From: Phymorhynchus buccinoides
Taxonomy: Eukaryota > Mollusca > Gastropoda > Neogastropoda > Raphitomidae
Direction: 5' to 3'
DNA length: 64,000 nt
Assembly (NCBI GenBank): GCA_017654935.2
Contig: CM065700.1
Location: forward strand, 46,414,548 to 46,478,547
The first letter of the stretch is position 1. Each line of letters opens with the position of its first letter. This document shows, piece after piece, positions 1 to 12,029 of the stretch. The notes under the pieces are model-generated. The model did no database searches and was not told where the DNA came from. It saw only the letters and a program-made list of their open reading frames with translations. The position numbers were made by a program, and so were the translations under genes.

Positions 1-340
1 TTTTATACATAAATTATAATAAAATACATTACATCTGTGCCAGAAAAGTCAGTAGTAATGAGAGGTCTTTTAATGGAGGGTCTTATAATAGAGGTTTGAC
101 TGTACTTTGTCTACTTCTAGTCACAAAATACCCAGCCAAGTTCATCTTTTCATATCTTTATATCTTAAAACAACAAATGATTATCTAATATTTAATACCT
201 ATCTGAACTTATAAAATAAATACCCAACCAGATTACTCTCTTCATATCCTCTCAATATCATTGTAAGCGACAAATGCTTTTCTATTACCTGGCATTCTAT
301 TGAATGGGCAGGCTGCCATCAGTGCCGATCTAATATATTT

Positions 341-450
341 CTCAAATCCTTTCTTATCCCATGCTGCGCATCTTCGTCTTTGAACCCCTGTCCATGTCAA
401 TAATTGCCGATAAACGGCAGGTGGACATTACTGGAAGAAGAAGAAGAAGA
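341..450 (+). repeat. Probable SINE/LINE 3' tail ending in (GAA)n
   Basis: The stretch ends in a GAA triplet run (432-450) after a short hairpin-like segment (GCCGATAAACGGC, about 406-418). Such tails end many invertebrate retroposons. No A/B box or reading frame is visible, so assignment to a family is inference. Bases 1-340 and 451-1,044 hold nothing recognisable beyond AT-rich DNA and short homopolymers. Confidence 0.3.
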
Positions 451-1046
451 AGTCTTGGTTTTGGCTGTACATGGATAAAAGAGTTTGTTGTGTGACTTGA
501 GTCTTGTAGAGTGCCGTGAGTTCCATTCTATAATATGCAGGTAAAATGAAGTAACGTGAGGCCAATCTATGGCAATGGTTTTTTTGGTTTAAAAAAAAAA
601 TCTTGCCATTGATTACGCATTAGCTCCTGTGTGAAGTAGGGCTTATGGAATTGTTCATGTCCGTCTGCTTCTAATTTTTCTTCTTCTTTGTTTGTCTGTC
701 CACACAATGTCTTGTGAATCTTTGCTTAGAATAATGTTGGACGGAAGAATATTACCTACTTCCAGTTGATGAGTTTTCTTGAGTAACTCCAGTTGAACCT
801 TAGCATAGAGACCACCAAACTGACTGAACAAAAAATGTCCGCAATTGCAAGATGGCTGTTGTATAACAGATTGCATTTCAGTAAAATAAAATAAAAAAGT
901 GGAAAAGAGACTGAGTAAAACTGTCCTGGATTCCCATTTTTCAGGGTTGCAACGTATAACCTTGTTCAGTTGTTGACCTTGACCTTGACCTTTCACAAAT
1001 TCGTTGACAGCCTTTGATTTGTTTGTTTATTTGTTTTGAGAACATA

Positions 1047-1536
1047 CAGTGGAACCTCCCTTATAAGACGCCCACCCCACCCCCTTATAACTCCCTCCCA
1101 CTTAAGACCTACTTCTCCGAGACACTGCCCTTCTTTGTAAGTATCAAAAGTAACTCCCTTATGCAACTCCCTCCCATGTAAGACCTACTTCTCAGAGACA
1201 CTGCCCTTCTTTGTAAGTATTAAAAGTACCTCCCTTATGCAACTCCCTCCCATGTAAGACCTACTTCTCAGAGACACTGCCCTTCTTTGTAAGTATTAAC
1301 ATTACCTCCCTTATGACTCCCTCCCATGTAAGACCTACTTCTCCGAGACATCTGCCCTTCTTTGTAAGTATTAACAGTACCTCCCATTATAAGACTCCCT
1401 CCCATGTAAGACCTACTTCTCCCAGACATTGCCCTTCTTTGTAAGTATTAACATTACCTCCCTTATGCAACTCCCTCCAACTTAAGACCTTATTTTGGAT
1501 GATTTTTGTCAAGGTCTTAAAATGTCTGTTCCACTG
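1047..1536. mobile_element. Pogo/Tigger-like MITE with internal 76-bp tandem repeats
   Basis: The left end CAGTGGAACCTCCCTTATAAG and the inverted right end (CAGTGGAAC followed by a TTAAGACC block) match the style of pogo/Tigger termini. A TA precedes the left end. The inside is about 5-6 units of roughly 76 bp, each with a conserved AGACCTACTTCT core (1,105; 1,181; 1,257; 1,331; 1,409; 1,485). No transposase is present, so this is a non-autonomous derivative whose centre expanded by tandem duplication. Confidence 0.55.
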
Positions 1537-1544
1537 AATTACCG

Positions 1545-1920
1545 TACAAACTGGACTGTAAGCCGCACCTGTATATAAGCCGCATCCCTTAAAATGACAA
1601 AATATTAGGTATTTATTCACATATAAGTACAAACCAACACAAATATAGAAATTCTCCTATCAGAGCATAAATATTGAATGTTCTCAGACACTTTAAGCAT
1701 GAGATTTTAATCTATTGATTACCAAAACCAGTTTTGAGTCTAAAGAAGCTAAAAAATAAGCTGATGAATGTGGCCCAAAACAGATTTAATCATACTGATA
1801 AATGTAGAATGGGGAAAAAAAATCCACAGATAAGCCGCACCAGTCTTTAAGCCGCATGGGCCAAAGTTGAGGAAAAAAGTAGCGGGGCATATCGTCCGCA
1901 TTTTGCGGTATTGCACATTC
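1545..1920. repeat. Possible MITE with repeated TAAGCCGCA motifs
   Basis: TAAGCCGCA occurs twice near the left (about 1,558-1,590) and twice near the right (about 1,828-1,858). The flanks have loosely inverted TACCG/GCGGTA ends. Motifs of this kind occur in short non-autonomous DNA elements, but terminal repeats are too degenerate to fix the borders. Confidence 0.3.
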
Positions 1921-2184
1921 CATTTGACAATGATTTTGTTCCAGGCTTACCCCTTTGTCGAGAGAAGGAGAAATTGATCCGGAAACATTTACATTCATGA
2001 ACAGGTAACCTTTCAAGTTCCTCATCATGTTTTACTTTTAGCCTTGAATGTTGGCGTTTTACTCCAAAGGCTTTAATTATAGGGTGTCTGACATTTACCC
2101 TCCATCTTCGGGCCAACAGTAAAGTGAGACTGAGAGCTGTGTGAGAACTGATTTTCTCCACCACTGGCAGCTTGTTTTACAGCT

Positions 2185-2290
2185 TAGTCTGTTAGAAAGC
2201 AGCCCCCCTCCCCCCTGTTGGGATGCCTGGGGTTCTTTTGAATAAATTGCTCCCTCACCTTCTGGAAGCTCTGTGCTTGTAAGTGCTCGA
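2185..2290 (-). repeat. Diverged copy of the dispersed CTTCCAGAAGG repeat
   Basis: On the minus strand this reads AGCACAGAGCTTCCAGAAGG, then a GGGAGCAATTTATTC segment and a G/C-rich end. It is the most diverged of four independent loci of one repeat family (also about 3,695-3,875; 18,225-18,405; 20,078-20,165). Confidence 0.45.
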
Positions 2291-2468
2291 GACCTGGGCA
2301 GAGAATGTTCAGTATAAAGCCTCATTAAAGTGACGTCATAGTGGAGCGTTTGGAGCAGCAAAACATAAATGTCGTTGAGGGACATTTTGAACGATGAAAT
2401 AATGTTTTTGTGGGTGTTATTTTGTGCAGGTTGAGTGACTTCCTGTTCACTGCCGCTCGCTTTGCTGC

Positions 2469-3292
2469 AATGAAAGAAGGAAGGGAGGAGCAGATCTACA
2501 GACGAACAGGCTCCAACAAAGAACAATGAAAGAAGGAAGGGAGGAGCAGATCTACAGACGAACAGGCTCCAACAAGGAACAATGAAAGAAGGAAGGGAGG
2601 AGCAGATCTACAGACGAACAGGCTCCAACAAAGAACAATGAAAGAAGGAAGGGAGGAGCAGATCTACAGACGAACAGGCTCCAACAAAGAACAATGAAAT
2701 AAGGAAAGGAGGAGCAGATCTACAGACGAACAGGCTCCATCAAAGAACAATGAAATAAGGAAAGGAGGAGCAGATCTACAGACGAACAGGCTCCAACAAA
2801 GAACAATGAAAGAAGGAAGGGAGGAGCAGATCTACAGACGAACAGGCTCCAACAAAGAACAATGAAAGAAGGAAGGGAGGAGCAGATCTACAGACGAACA
2901 GGCTCCAACAAAGAACAATGAAAGAAGGAAGGGAGGAGCAGATCTACAGACGAACAGGCTCCAACAAGGAACAATGAAAGAAGGAAGGGAGGAGCAGATC
3001 TACAGACGAACAGGCTCCAACAAAGAACAATGAAAGAAGGAAGGGAGGAGCAGATCTACAGACGAACAGGCTCCAACAAAGAACAATGAAAGAAGGAAGG
3101 GAGGAGCAGATCTACAGACGAACAGGCTCCAACAAAGAACAATGAAAGAAGGAAGGGAGGAGCAGATCTACAGACGAACAGGCTCCAACAAAGAACAATG
3201 AAAGAAGGAAGGGAGGAGCAGATCTACAGACGAACAGGCTCCAACAAAGAACAATGAAAGAAGGAAGGGAGGAGCAGATCTACAGACGAACA
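2469..3292. repeat. 56-bp tandem array, about 14.7 units
   Basis: AATGAAAGAAGG recurs at 2,469, 2,525, 2,581, 2,637 and onward at exactly 56 bp. Each unit contains AGATCT. Units are nearly identical except two adjacent variants (AAATAAGGAAAGG, about 2,695-2,800), which suggests recent unequal exchange. The period is not a multiple of three and there is no stop-free frame through it, so it is a minisatellite rather than coding. Confidence 0.95.
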
Positions 3293-3694
3293 GCAACTTT
3301 TAAAAAAACATGCACATAGCCAGAACACGCACGAACAGAAAAGAAAATATGCACAAGTTAGATGGATGGGTAGATAAATGATTGTATGCATGCGCATGAC
3401 GTGTGTGTATATGTGTGTGGTTGTGGGTGGGTGTGACCAAGAATTGTACGTGCGCACAGTGTTTAAAATAGTCGCATATTTTATTTTTTGGCTTTTCTAC
3501 ATACTATGTCTGTCTTCACCGTGTGTGTGTGTGTGTGTGTGAATATGCTTATTGACATTCTTCTTCTTCGATCGCTGAGACAGTTTCTTATCAATTATGA
3601 GCGCAGATGCGTCATGCTGCCGTTATGAGCCTAAGTAAGAAATAATTAGGCCCAGTATGTCCGACTTCGGCTGGAGGAAATCTTTTTTGAAAGT

Positions 3695-3875
3695 TTTTAT
3701 TTGAAAAAAGGCAGGAGAATGGACCAGCCAGGCAGAAAGATAGTTCATGACAGCAAGCAGAGGGAAAAGGCAGAGTCAAAGAGAGTGACCGATTAGAGGA
3801 AGTTACAAGCACAGAACTTCCAGAAGGTGGGGGAACTATTTTCAAAAGACCCCCGGTATCCCCACTGGGGGGGAT
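3695..3875 (+). repeat. Dispersed ~180-bp repeat (member)
   Basis: It runs from GGCAGGAGAATGGACCAG to CCCCCGGTATCCCCACTGGG. It aligns over its whole length with 18,225-18,405. Small inverted motifs are visible: GAAGTT...AACTTC and CTTCCAGAAG. No pol III boxes or reading frame are seen. Confidence 0.6.
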
Positions 3876-3952
3876 CTTTGACATAATAACACTTGTTTTT
3901 GTAGGAAGTTTTTCATTCATACAATTTTCTAATATTGAATTTATGTCATGTT

Positions 3953-4098
3953 TTTTCCAGTTTCAATGTACTATTATGGATTTTTCCAGTTTCAATGTAC
4001 TATCTGGATTTTTCCAGTTTCAATGTACTATCTGAATTTTTCCAGTTTCAATGTACTATCTGGATTTTTCCAGTTTCAATGTACTATCTGGATTTTTT
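3953..4098. repeat. 28-bp tandem array, about 5 units
   Basis: CCAGTTTCAATGTACTATCT recurs every 28 bp (3,986; 4,014; ...), with the first interval 29 bp. The repeat creates a short open frame (3,935-4,195) that is a by-product and not a gene. Confidence 0.9.
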
Positions 4099-4606
4099 CA
4101 AAGAGCACTTTCGTTTGCTAATTTATCAGCTATTTTATTCCAATAAATACCACAATGTGATGGAATCCAGCAAAACTCTACAAAAAATCCTTTAGCCATG
4201 ATATAATGTATCATGGATTTGATATAAAAAATCAAGTCTCTCCTAATGTTTACATTCCAGTTCTGTAAGCTATAAAGGACATATTTTTAGAGTCAACGCA
4301 AAATAGAACGCTGTAAATTGCCATATTAACATCAGATATCCAAGATAAGACCATAAGGATCGCATACAGTTATGCGGTATAGGCCCTATACAGAAAAGTC
4401 TTTTCGTAAACAAAATGAGTCTAAGTTAGTTTTAAATCAGGGATCACAAACCCAGCTCCTGTATAATAAGATTCTAAAGCTGAGCCATCTGTGTATGATG
4501 TGGATATGTATTTTTGACGTGTCGTTTTGCTTCTTTCTACTGATATTAAATGGATATGATCATCTTTTTTTCAGAGTCGTATAATCCATATCAGATTTTG
4601 GAGAAT

Positions 4607-4643
4607 TGGTGTGTGTGTGTGTGTGTGTGTGTGTGTATTATAT

Positions 4644-4700
<57 letters not shown>

Positions 4701-4716
4701 TGTGTATGTGTGTGTG
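4607..4716. repeat. (GT)n/(AT)n compound microsatellite
   Basis: A GT run is followed by an AT run with single interruptions and a short GT tail. Both strands yield spurious short open frames of Val-Cys and Tyr-Ile repeats. Confidence 0.95.
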
Positions 4717-4759
4717 GAGTACATTATGCATAACATTGCATTTAAAATAAATAGCCATT

Positions 4760-5085
4760 TTACACTCCTTCCCGTTCACTCAGGTCCTCAAACACAAAAA
4801 CTTCTGAAAGTTCCAAAAAATAAATCTAAGATCATTTGGTGACCGCAGTTTCAGTTTCAGTGCCCCTGCTGTTTGGAATTCCCTCCCAGTCGATCTCCGC
4901 CATGAACCAACTATCTCTACTTTCAAAGCTAAACTCAAGACTCACTACTTTCAAAGCTCATTCTTCGGTTTGTAAATTTTTCCTTCTTGATCTTGTACCT
5001 GGGTGAATGATTGGGTAATAATGTCTTGTGTGACTGCGAGGTGTAAAATACTTATAGAAAGGCACTATAGAAACCCCCCACAAAA
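4760..5085 (+). pseudogene. 3' end of an L2/CR1-like LINE (reverse-transcriptase ORF tail plus 3' UTR)
   Basis: From 4,838 to the TAA at 4,973-4,975 an open frame reads GDRSFSFSAPAVWNSLP, then a stretch with STFKAKLKTHYF. This is the conserved C-terminal end of ORF2 in L2/CR1-clade non-LTR retrotransposons. A similar upstream segment around 4,780-4,837 continues in another frame, so there is at least one frameshift. The 3' UTR ends in ATAGAAAGGCACTATAGAAA, which resembles the L2-type tail. It is 5'-truncated, as is usual for dead LINEs. The next 970 bases (5,086-6,055) hold nothing I recognise. Confidence 0.7.
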
Positions 5086-6055
5086 AACTAACACCGCTTA
5101 CATTTAAAGCGCAGAAGGAAGGGAATGATAAAAAATAAATAAAAAATACATGGGTTTGCACACACCTGTAATGTCTCCTCGTCTACTATTGCACAGCAGC
5201 ACAAACACAGAAGCATATTCAAATATATTTTCGTGGTTGGGGAAAGACTGCTTGTGGGTCGTTTTTGTTTGGCCCTGATTTTGGTTTTATAGGCAAAAGT
5301 TGATCATTTTTGGGGGAGGGACCCAATTTACAACAACATTAACAGGCCAGAGGCATTGTTGAAGAAGAAGTCGTCTTTTAGTGGCAAAAGTTAATTTTAT
5401 TGTAATCATTAGCGTTAGGGGCTGGATTTCATCAGTACTACTAGTTCACCGCCGTTAAGTAACGACTTAATGTTTTAGATTAGCCTTACACTAGTACTGT
5501 CCCAAAAGGGTTGATGTCGAGTTATTAATGTGGAGCATGTTGGAAAAATATTTTTCCGTGACTGAAGATTTAAAAAGTTTTAATACCTTTTGTGGTTCAG
5601 TTGGCCAATTTTAAATCCTTTTTTTTTTTGAGATACATTTTACACAGTAAGGTTATTGTCAAAAGTGATGCCATAACATTTATGTGACACCACTTCTGCA
5701 ATTTTGTGCCTTCCACACATGGTGGAAATGGGTGAGACAGTCATATTTTGTCGCTTTTGCCTTTTCAGTGGTTGCAGTGATTCATTGACGAACATTCTCG
5801 TAGAGCTCGGTAGGTTTGAAAGGACATGACTAGGATCACCGATTACTTGTAACAGTGGTATCACTTTAGCCTGTTTGAATTATGAGGAAACCAGATTGTA
5901 AAGATAACGTCAATGTTATGACAAAACTGGGTGAGGCGACTTTTAGGATGTATGCTGTCTTAATTAATTCCAAACCTATCCAAATCTCTAGATCTGGACT
6001 GTTTTAAATGTATTAGACAATTGGCTATTTCATGAACTGATATTGAATTGCTGGG

Positions 6056-6178
6056 ATGCCCCCCATAATCCACAACCACCCCATCCCCCACCCCCCAACC
6101 CACCCCACCCCACCACCCCCCCCCCCTGCCCACCCACAAGATCCTACCTCCCCCCCCCCCCCTACCCCCCCCCCCCAA
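6056..6178. repeat. C-rich low-complexity tract
   Basis: CCCCACC-type repeats and C runs of 13 or more. Proline- or glycine-rich open frames here on both strands are composition artefacts. Confidence 0.9.
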
Positions 6179-6699
6179 AAAGTGCTGACGAAATATTTGT
6201 TGCGTTATAGCAGAAATGTTCTAAAAACTTCAAGGTTGTTGTTCGTTTGTTCTATCATTTTTGATAATCTTTGAAAATATAATATTTGGAAAAATGAAGG
6301 TTCAAAGTCATCTGGCTTGAGAGTTCAATTTATACAGTTCTGTATTTGTCTAGATGCGATCCTGTGCGTTGAATTGTTTCTTGGTTAAAAAGGTTTATGC
6401 TTTCCAAATCCTTGCCATTTTTTGAAATTTTGTGAAGAAGATACCAATTTTTGAAAAGTATGTTTTTTTTAGCACTTAAACACTCCAAACATCAATACAG
6501 ATAGATGATGTCCTATACTAATTTACTATTCAGATAACGACAAACAATATCAACAAGAAGAGTAGATTATAACATCATGGAAAAATAACTTTGTACCATA
6601 ATAAGAAAACAAGACCTGTGACATTTTTATCCATAAAATCATCGAAAACAACTGATTTATGAGCTGTAAAGAAGTGCTTAAGTTTCATCAAAAGTTTAC

Positions 6700-7093
6700 G
6701 GTGCGCACCGGTTTCGCATTTATTGCCGTTTCGAATACTGCCGCTTTCGCAAAATAAAGCGATTCACATACTGTCCGGCCTTCGGCATACAAGCGTTGTG
6801 TGACATGGCATTTCGCATAATAATTAGAAAGTTAGGCGATAGGTTAGGAGATAGTAAGAAAGTAACAGAAAAGTCACGTAGAGTGCATTAGCATACCTGC
6901 AAGAGGTGCATAATGTTATGCGAAAAATAAATGGCAAAAAAAAAAAAAAAAAAAAAAAACCCACCCCCCGTTTATGCGAACTGCAGGTTTTTTTTTTTGA
7001 CAGACACTCGACTTTTGCCAGCCCCGCGGCTCTGATCTGATCAAAGGATTATTATGACGTGTAAAACACGCATTATGCGAACCGGTGGGCACC
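6700..7093. mobile_element. Non-autonomous DNA transposon with ~20-bp TIRs
   Basis: The left end GGTGCGCACCGGTTTCGCAT and the right end, read inverted as GGTGCCCACCGGTTCGCATA, are near-perfect terminal inverted repeats about 394 bp apart. AAAGTTT occurs just outside both ends and may be a target-site duplication, which would suit an hAT-like element. That class is inference. The interior has a 20+ bp A run and no transposase. Bases 7,094-7,690 show nothing further. Confidence 0.55.
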
Positions 7094-7705
7094 CAAAGTT
7101 TCTTATTTTCTTTCTTGAAATTAATCCTTTGACAAAAAAAAAATAAAGCATTAAAATTTTTATACAGCATTTGGTCGATTATAAAAGTACTGCGGAAAAC
7201 CGAAGATATCTATTTTCTTTCACATTGAAAAAGGGACAAATAAGGAGAACTCCTCTGGCACATTCATGTACATTACACTTTTCACCGATTCTTTCACTTC
7301 TGGGTATATTATCATAGCGACATTTTATTTGAATAGCAAGTTATTACTATTGTGAAAATTTATAGAATGGTAAACACATAAACAAAACAGTAGAATTGGT
7401 TTATAACAGAGTAGTATTCACGCGAATCACGTGGGGGCGGGACGAGGGAAAAAGATGAGAGTTACGTTTTCGGTGTCAGCAGGTCGTCCGGAGTAAGCTT
7501 ATTGTTTTGTTTCAACAAAAAAAAAAAATTCTTCTTCTATAATCCTCCGGTTGGTTAAGAGTAATTATATTTATATTATTTGGATATTATTCTAGTCACA
7601 GGGACTATCTGTGGAAATTCGTGATGAACTGCGTCACGCTAAAGTTCGCAAAAGGTGCTGCATTACTAGTAGACCAAATCCAACAATTTTTTTTTTTGAT
7701 GTTGT

Positions 7706-7726
7706 CTGGGGGGGGGGGGGGGGGGG
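7706..7726. repeat. Poly-G run
   Basis: About 20 consecutive G. Several such runs in this window are sites where length is unreliable. Confidence 0.9.
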
Positions 7727-8119
7727 CACAGGCGTCTATCGTCGTGGTTGAGGGGTGTTGTTGAGCATACACTGTTTGGGGTTTCTATCTTTTTCGTATC
7801 TTGGGAATGGGAAAGAAAAAGGGTTGGTTGGGGGGGGGAAAATGAAGCTTTACTAGTCATATTACCAATTTGGCAAATACCAGGCAGTCGGTGAATTTCT
7901 CCTTACCCGTACTTATTTAATATTGCATCATCTACGTTCAAAAAACCACCTGCCAGCTTGGAATTTCTTACGTGAGGTGGGGCAGGCGTTAAAGCGCTCA
8001 CCAGTACGCCACACTCGTATACGAGGCTAGATTGCGAACAGGCACTAGCTTTTAAGTCCCCCTTACGATAGGATTTCTGCACGTTCCCAGTCGAACAAAT
8101 TTTCCCTGTCAAATCTAGA

Positions 8120-8250
8120 GAAAGGAAAAGGGCCGCGGAGGTCCTGGAATTCGAACCAAATCTCGCACGGGTTACTTCACGCTATGCCAGTCAACGCTCA
8201 TTTTACACATATTGGCAAGGCGAACGTTCTTAACCACTCTGACACCTTCT
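8120..8250 (-). repeat. tRNA-like SINE head or tRNA pseudogene
   Basis: Read on the minus strand, an A-box-like GTCAGAGTGGTTAAG (about 8,228-8,243) is followed by a B box GGTTCGAATTCC (about 8,147-8,158). The spacing is longer than in a normal tRNA, as in Ser/Leu-type tRNAs with a long variable arm or a SINE head. Pairing of the acceptor stem is not convincing, so I favour a SINE remnant over a functional tRNA. Confidence 0.4.
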
Positions 8251-8319
8251 TCTGTGCACTAATTAGAACCCTCTAATCATCTTGTTATCAGGACCAGGAA
8301 TATGTAAATGTTCTCAATC

Positions 8320-8530
8320 CCTCTCCCCTTTTGCTACCTCCAACGCCCCGCCACCCTCCCCTGCTCCAGCTTACCCCTCCCTCCTCCCCTGCACTCCCCT
8401 CCGCCCCTCCCCCATTCTCCCCCCACCCCAACCTCACATTTCCCCCAATCCCCCGTCCCGCCGCGAATCCTCACCTGCCTACCATCTCTTCCCGCCTCCT
8501 CGTCCTCTTCATCCCCCCCCCGCCAACAAA
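8320..8530. repeat. Pyrimidine-rich (C/T) tract
   Basis: Almost entirely C and T on the plus strand. Three overlapping proline/serine-rich open frames arise from composition alone. Confidence 0.9.
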
Positions 8531-8854
8531 AATGAGAACAGATAAAGTTCACCTGACGAGTTGATGTACATTTAAAACAATGTAATTTCAAGGTTGCCTT
8601 TCGGTTATCTCTTGCGTAAGGAGTGACCCGATATCAATTCGCACTATCATGCTCGCGAGTCTTATGTCCCAATTTGCAACTATACTAGGTGTTGTGGTGG
8701 AGTTGCACGGTTTCTAAGGGAGGTAAGATTAAATAGCTTTCCTTCGATTGCCCGTTCTGTCGTGGGGTGTGTGGTGTGTGTATGCTGTGAGTGCGGCGTG
8801 TGTGTGTGTGTGTTGCGTCCCCCATCCCATTTTATTTTAAAAAACTCCGTATCT

Positions 8855-9545
8855 TCCTTTTCAGTTTCGATGATGTCTGATATTCCCAGTGATATAAAAA
8901 CAATAGGTCAATGTATACTACTGACTTTCGTCCATACATTTGTTTCCGATATAGTCTGATATTCCTCAGTGATACAAACCAAAATAAGGTTCAAATGTTA
9001 TACTACTGACTTTCGTCCATAACATTTGTTTCGATGATGTCCTGATATCTTCCTCATGATAAAAAACAATAAGGTCAATGTATAATTACTGACTTTGTCA
9101 TACATTTTGTTTCGATGATGTCCGTGGATAGTCCTCAGTGATTAAAAACAATCAAGTAAAGTAAGGTCAATGTATTACTTATACTGACTTTCGTCCAGAC
9201 ATTTGTTTCGAGGATGTCGCTGATATTCCTCGTGATAAAAATTTCTATTAGTTTTTAAAAAAATACAATAAGGTCAATGTATTTTTTTTTTTTTTTGACT
9301 TACTGACTTCGTCAACATAACATGTTGGTGTCGAGGCTAGTCCTGTGATATTACTCCTCAGTGATAAAAAAAAAATTAAAAAAATAAAAAAAACAAGAAG
9401 GTCAATGTATACTTACTGACTTGGCGTCCATACCACTTTTGTTTCGAGGATGTCCTAGATATTGCCTCAGTGATTTAAAAAAAAAAAAAAAAACAATTAA
9501 GGTCAATTGTATACTTACGGAGCTTTCGTCCATACATTGGTTTTT
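8855..9545. repeat. Degenerate ~75-90 bp tandem array, indel-rich
   Basis: About eight units share CATACATTTGTTTCGATGATGTC...CAGTGATAAAAA...CAATAAGGTCAATGTATAC...CTGACTTTCGTC. Units differ mainly by single-base indels and homopolymer length, the pattern of uncorrected long reads more than of mutation. The next gap is 0.7 kb away. Confidence 0.7.
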
Positions 9546-9767
9546 ATCAGTTCGCGGTGTATTGTCCTTTCCTATAAATATATAATAAAGATATTTGATT
9601 GTGTGAGATTTCCACGAAGTCACGGAGAACATTAATTTTTGATTCTAAAGCGTTTAGTTGTCCAATAGGCAAATTTAATTTTTCGGTTTGTAAAGCTGTG
9701 AAATAAGACACCCGCAGACACGCCTGCATGCGCGCCGCGGCACGCCAACATCACACTACGCACACAC

Positions 9768-9885
9768 GCACGGAACGGGAAACACCACCACACCACACAC
9801 ACCACACACATACACAAACCACACATACACACACACAGAGAGAGCGAGACGAGAGAGAGAGGAGAGAGGAGAGAGACGAGGAATT
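9768..9885. repeat. (CA)n and (GA)n microsatellites
   Basis: ACACAC-rich then GAGAGA-rich sequence with interruptions. The fragment AACTTAAA...TTTTATTTTCCAAGGA occurs at both 9,963-9,990 and 10,175-10,205, a local duplication next to the gap. Confidence 0.8.
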
Positions 9886-10215
9886 TCACGAAAGAAATGG
9901 CAGAGGAAAATACTACATTCTAAAAAATATAAGATAAAAAATATTAATAACGTCTTGGGAAAACTTAAACTTTTATTTTCCAAGGACTATAGTTTTTAGG
10001 CAACGCCATTCTTCCAATCTGTCCTGGATATTACATACAAAGCACAGAACACAAACATGGCAAGGAGACACCACATCAGAGCTCTACACACAAAGGTAGC
10101 AACACACGTGATCATTATCAAGCAAAGAGAGGGGGAGAGAGAGAGAGAGGCGACGAAGACGTCAGAGAGAACTTTGAACTTAAATACTTTATTTTCCAAG
10201 GATATACAGTTTAAG

Positions 10216-10715
10216 NNNNNNNNNNNNNNNNNNNNNNNNNNNNNNNNNNNNNNNNNNNNNNNNNNNNNNNNNNNNNNNNNNNNNNNNNNNNNNNNNNNNN
10301 NNNNNNNNNNNNNNNNNNNNNNNNNNNNNNNNNNNNNNNNNNNNNNNNNNNNNNNNNNNNNNNNNNNNNNNNNNNNNNNNNNNNNNNNNNNNNNNNNNNN
10401 NNNNNNNNNNNNNNNNNNNNNNNNNNNNNNNNNNNNNNNNNNNNNNNNNNNNNNNNNNNNNNNNNNNNNNNNNNNNNNNNNNNNNNNNNNNNNNNNNNNN
10501 NNNNNNNNNNNNNNNNNNNNNNNNNNNNNNNNNNNNNNNNNNNNNNNNNNNNNNNNNNNNNNNNNNNNNNNNNNNNNNNNNNNNNNNNNNNNNNNNNNNN
10601 NNNNNNNNNNNNNNNNNNNNNNNNNNNNNNNNNNNNNNNNNNNNNNNNNNNNNNNNNNNNNNNNNNNNNNNNNNNNNNNNNNNNNNNNNNNNNNNNNNNN
10701 NNNNNNNNNNNNNNN
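10216..10715. other. Assembly gap (500 N)
   Basis: Exactly 500 N, so its size is nominal. Open frames reported across it are meaningless. Confidence 1.
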
Positions 10716-10842
10716 TAGCCACTCACTACTCAGTCTTGGTAGGAGTCGGTCCAGGCCCAAAACCCTCGCCTCTATGGGATTCGAACCTTCGACCTCCCAG
10801 CCCATTAGTACCACGTCGCTAACCACTACCCACGCTGCTGGT
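10716..10842 (-). repeat. tRNA-derived SINE, head only (copy 1)
   Basis: On the minus strand an A-box region and the B box GGTTCGAATCCC (about 10,778-10,789) are readable, but with many small differences from the three full copies. It is cut by the gap. It marks the left visible end of repeat unit copy 1. Confidence 0.7.
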
Positions 10843-12020
10843 CCAAAAGTAATTTCTAGAACTCCTATCCCTTACCCCTTGAACTTGAAGTACAACAGTT
10901 GGTGAAGCATTACCGTAATGTGAACTTGGCATTAAACTGTCACAATTTTTACGGGAATTTCCCATGGTTTACGGCAATACTGATTGGCGACTCTGCATTT
11001 AGAGGGTTTACGTTCGTTTTTCCTTGCTGCTTATTTTAATTTTCCAAACTTTCTGTAGAATGAAAATGATTCTTTGGTCTCTATATCAGTATATGTAGGT
11101 ATTCCAAAGGGGTTTTCAATAGTACATGCTGCACATTGTCTGTTGCTACAGTTTGATAGATCTTTTGATCCTGATTAATGTGATACCAGAAACAAGTCTG
11201 TGTTGTAAAAAATAAAAAAGTTATGACGTTTTTTTGTGATTTTTGGACTTAGAAAATTTTTGGGCAACATTTTTTTGCCATTTTCACTCACACACAGCAA
11301 AAAAAAAACAGAGATCTCAAAGTTCATGTTTTTAATCTTTATATACTGGTAATCAAACACACAAAATTTGTTGACATCAAATGCTTTACGAAAAAAAGTT
11401 GTAAATCTCCAAACTCGGTCGAAAATTAAGTTATTTCCACAGATTCTTGGAACAAAATCGCACAATGGGGGTATTTCAAAGGTCTGGTACACAGTTGTTT
11501 TCAGTACTATAACTACAAAATCTGGATTACAACTTTATAGTGATAAAGAGATTATGCTCAATTTTTTTCAGAACTCTGTGATAGTTACATCATACTGGTC
11601 CAATGAAAATGGTACATCATCGAATTTGAGCGCCTGGCCAAAAAGGATTAATTTTGAAGGTTTTTCAAATTGCTATATGACTTTGTCATTTTTAATGCTA
11701 TTGAGTTGTCCTTTATACCAGATTGTCAAGTTTTTAATGTTCTCTACTCTGAAAACAAGTAAAAGAGCTAAATTTACCAAACATATTTAAAATTTTAATG
11801 CTTTTGTTTACAAAAATATTCAAATTTGCATTTTTTTCACATTTTCGTCATTACATAAACATCTATATTTCAAGCATAAGGTGTGAAATATATGTCAAAT
11901 GTTCAGTTTATAAACTTCTCTTGATTGCAATTTACATAAAATAACAACAGAAACATACTTTTATCATTATAGGTATAGAGAATAAGGAAACCAGAAATCC
12001 AGCACAGTATCGGTTTCACT
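10843..12020. other. AT-rich repeat-unit DNA without a recognised gene (copy 1)
   Basis: This segment is shared by all four units (34,500-35,675; 42,870-44,070; 60,260-61,450). It contains a GAAGCATTACCGTAATGT motif at 10,905-10,922 and several short open frames. The longest, in copy 2 (35,026-35,442), is broken or shortened in the others, lacks family motifs and is poor in Ala/Gly, so I read it as non-coding AT-rich sequence. Confidence 0.6.
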
Positions 12021-12029
12021 CCTCTATTT

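Noticed and set aside
655..996. 113-codon minus-strand frame near the left end
   Set aside because: No recognisable domain, no conserved neighbour and no splice context. Consistent with chance.
6056..6274. Proline-rich protein, and the glycine-rich one opposite
   Set aside because: C-rich low-complexity DNA with no other coding sign.
9996..10905. Open frames of 170-280 codons across 10,189-10,905
   Set aside because: They consist almost wholly of N-gap codons.
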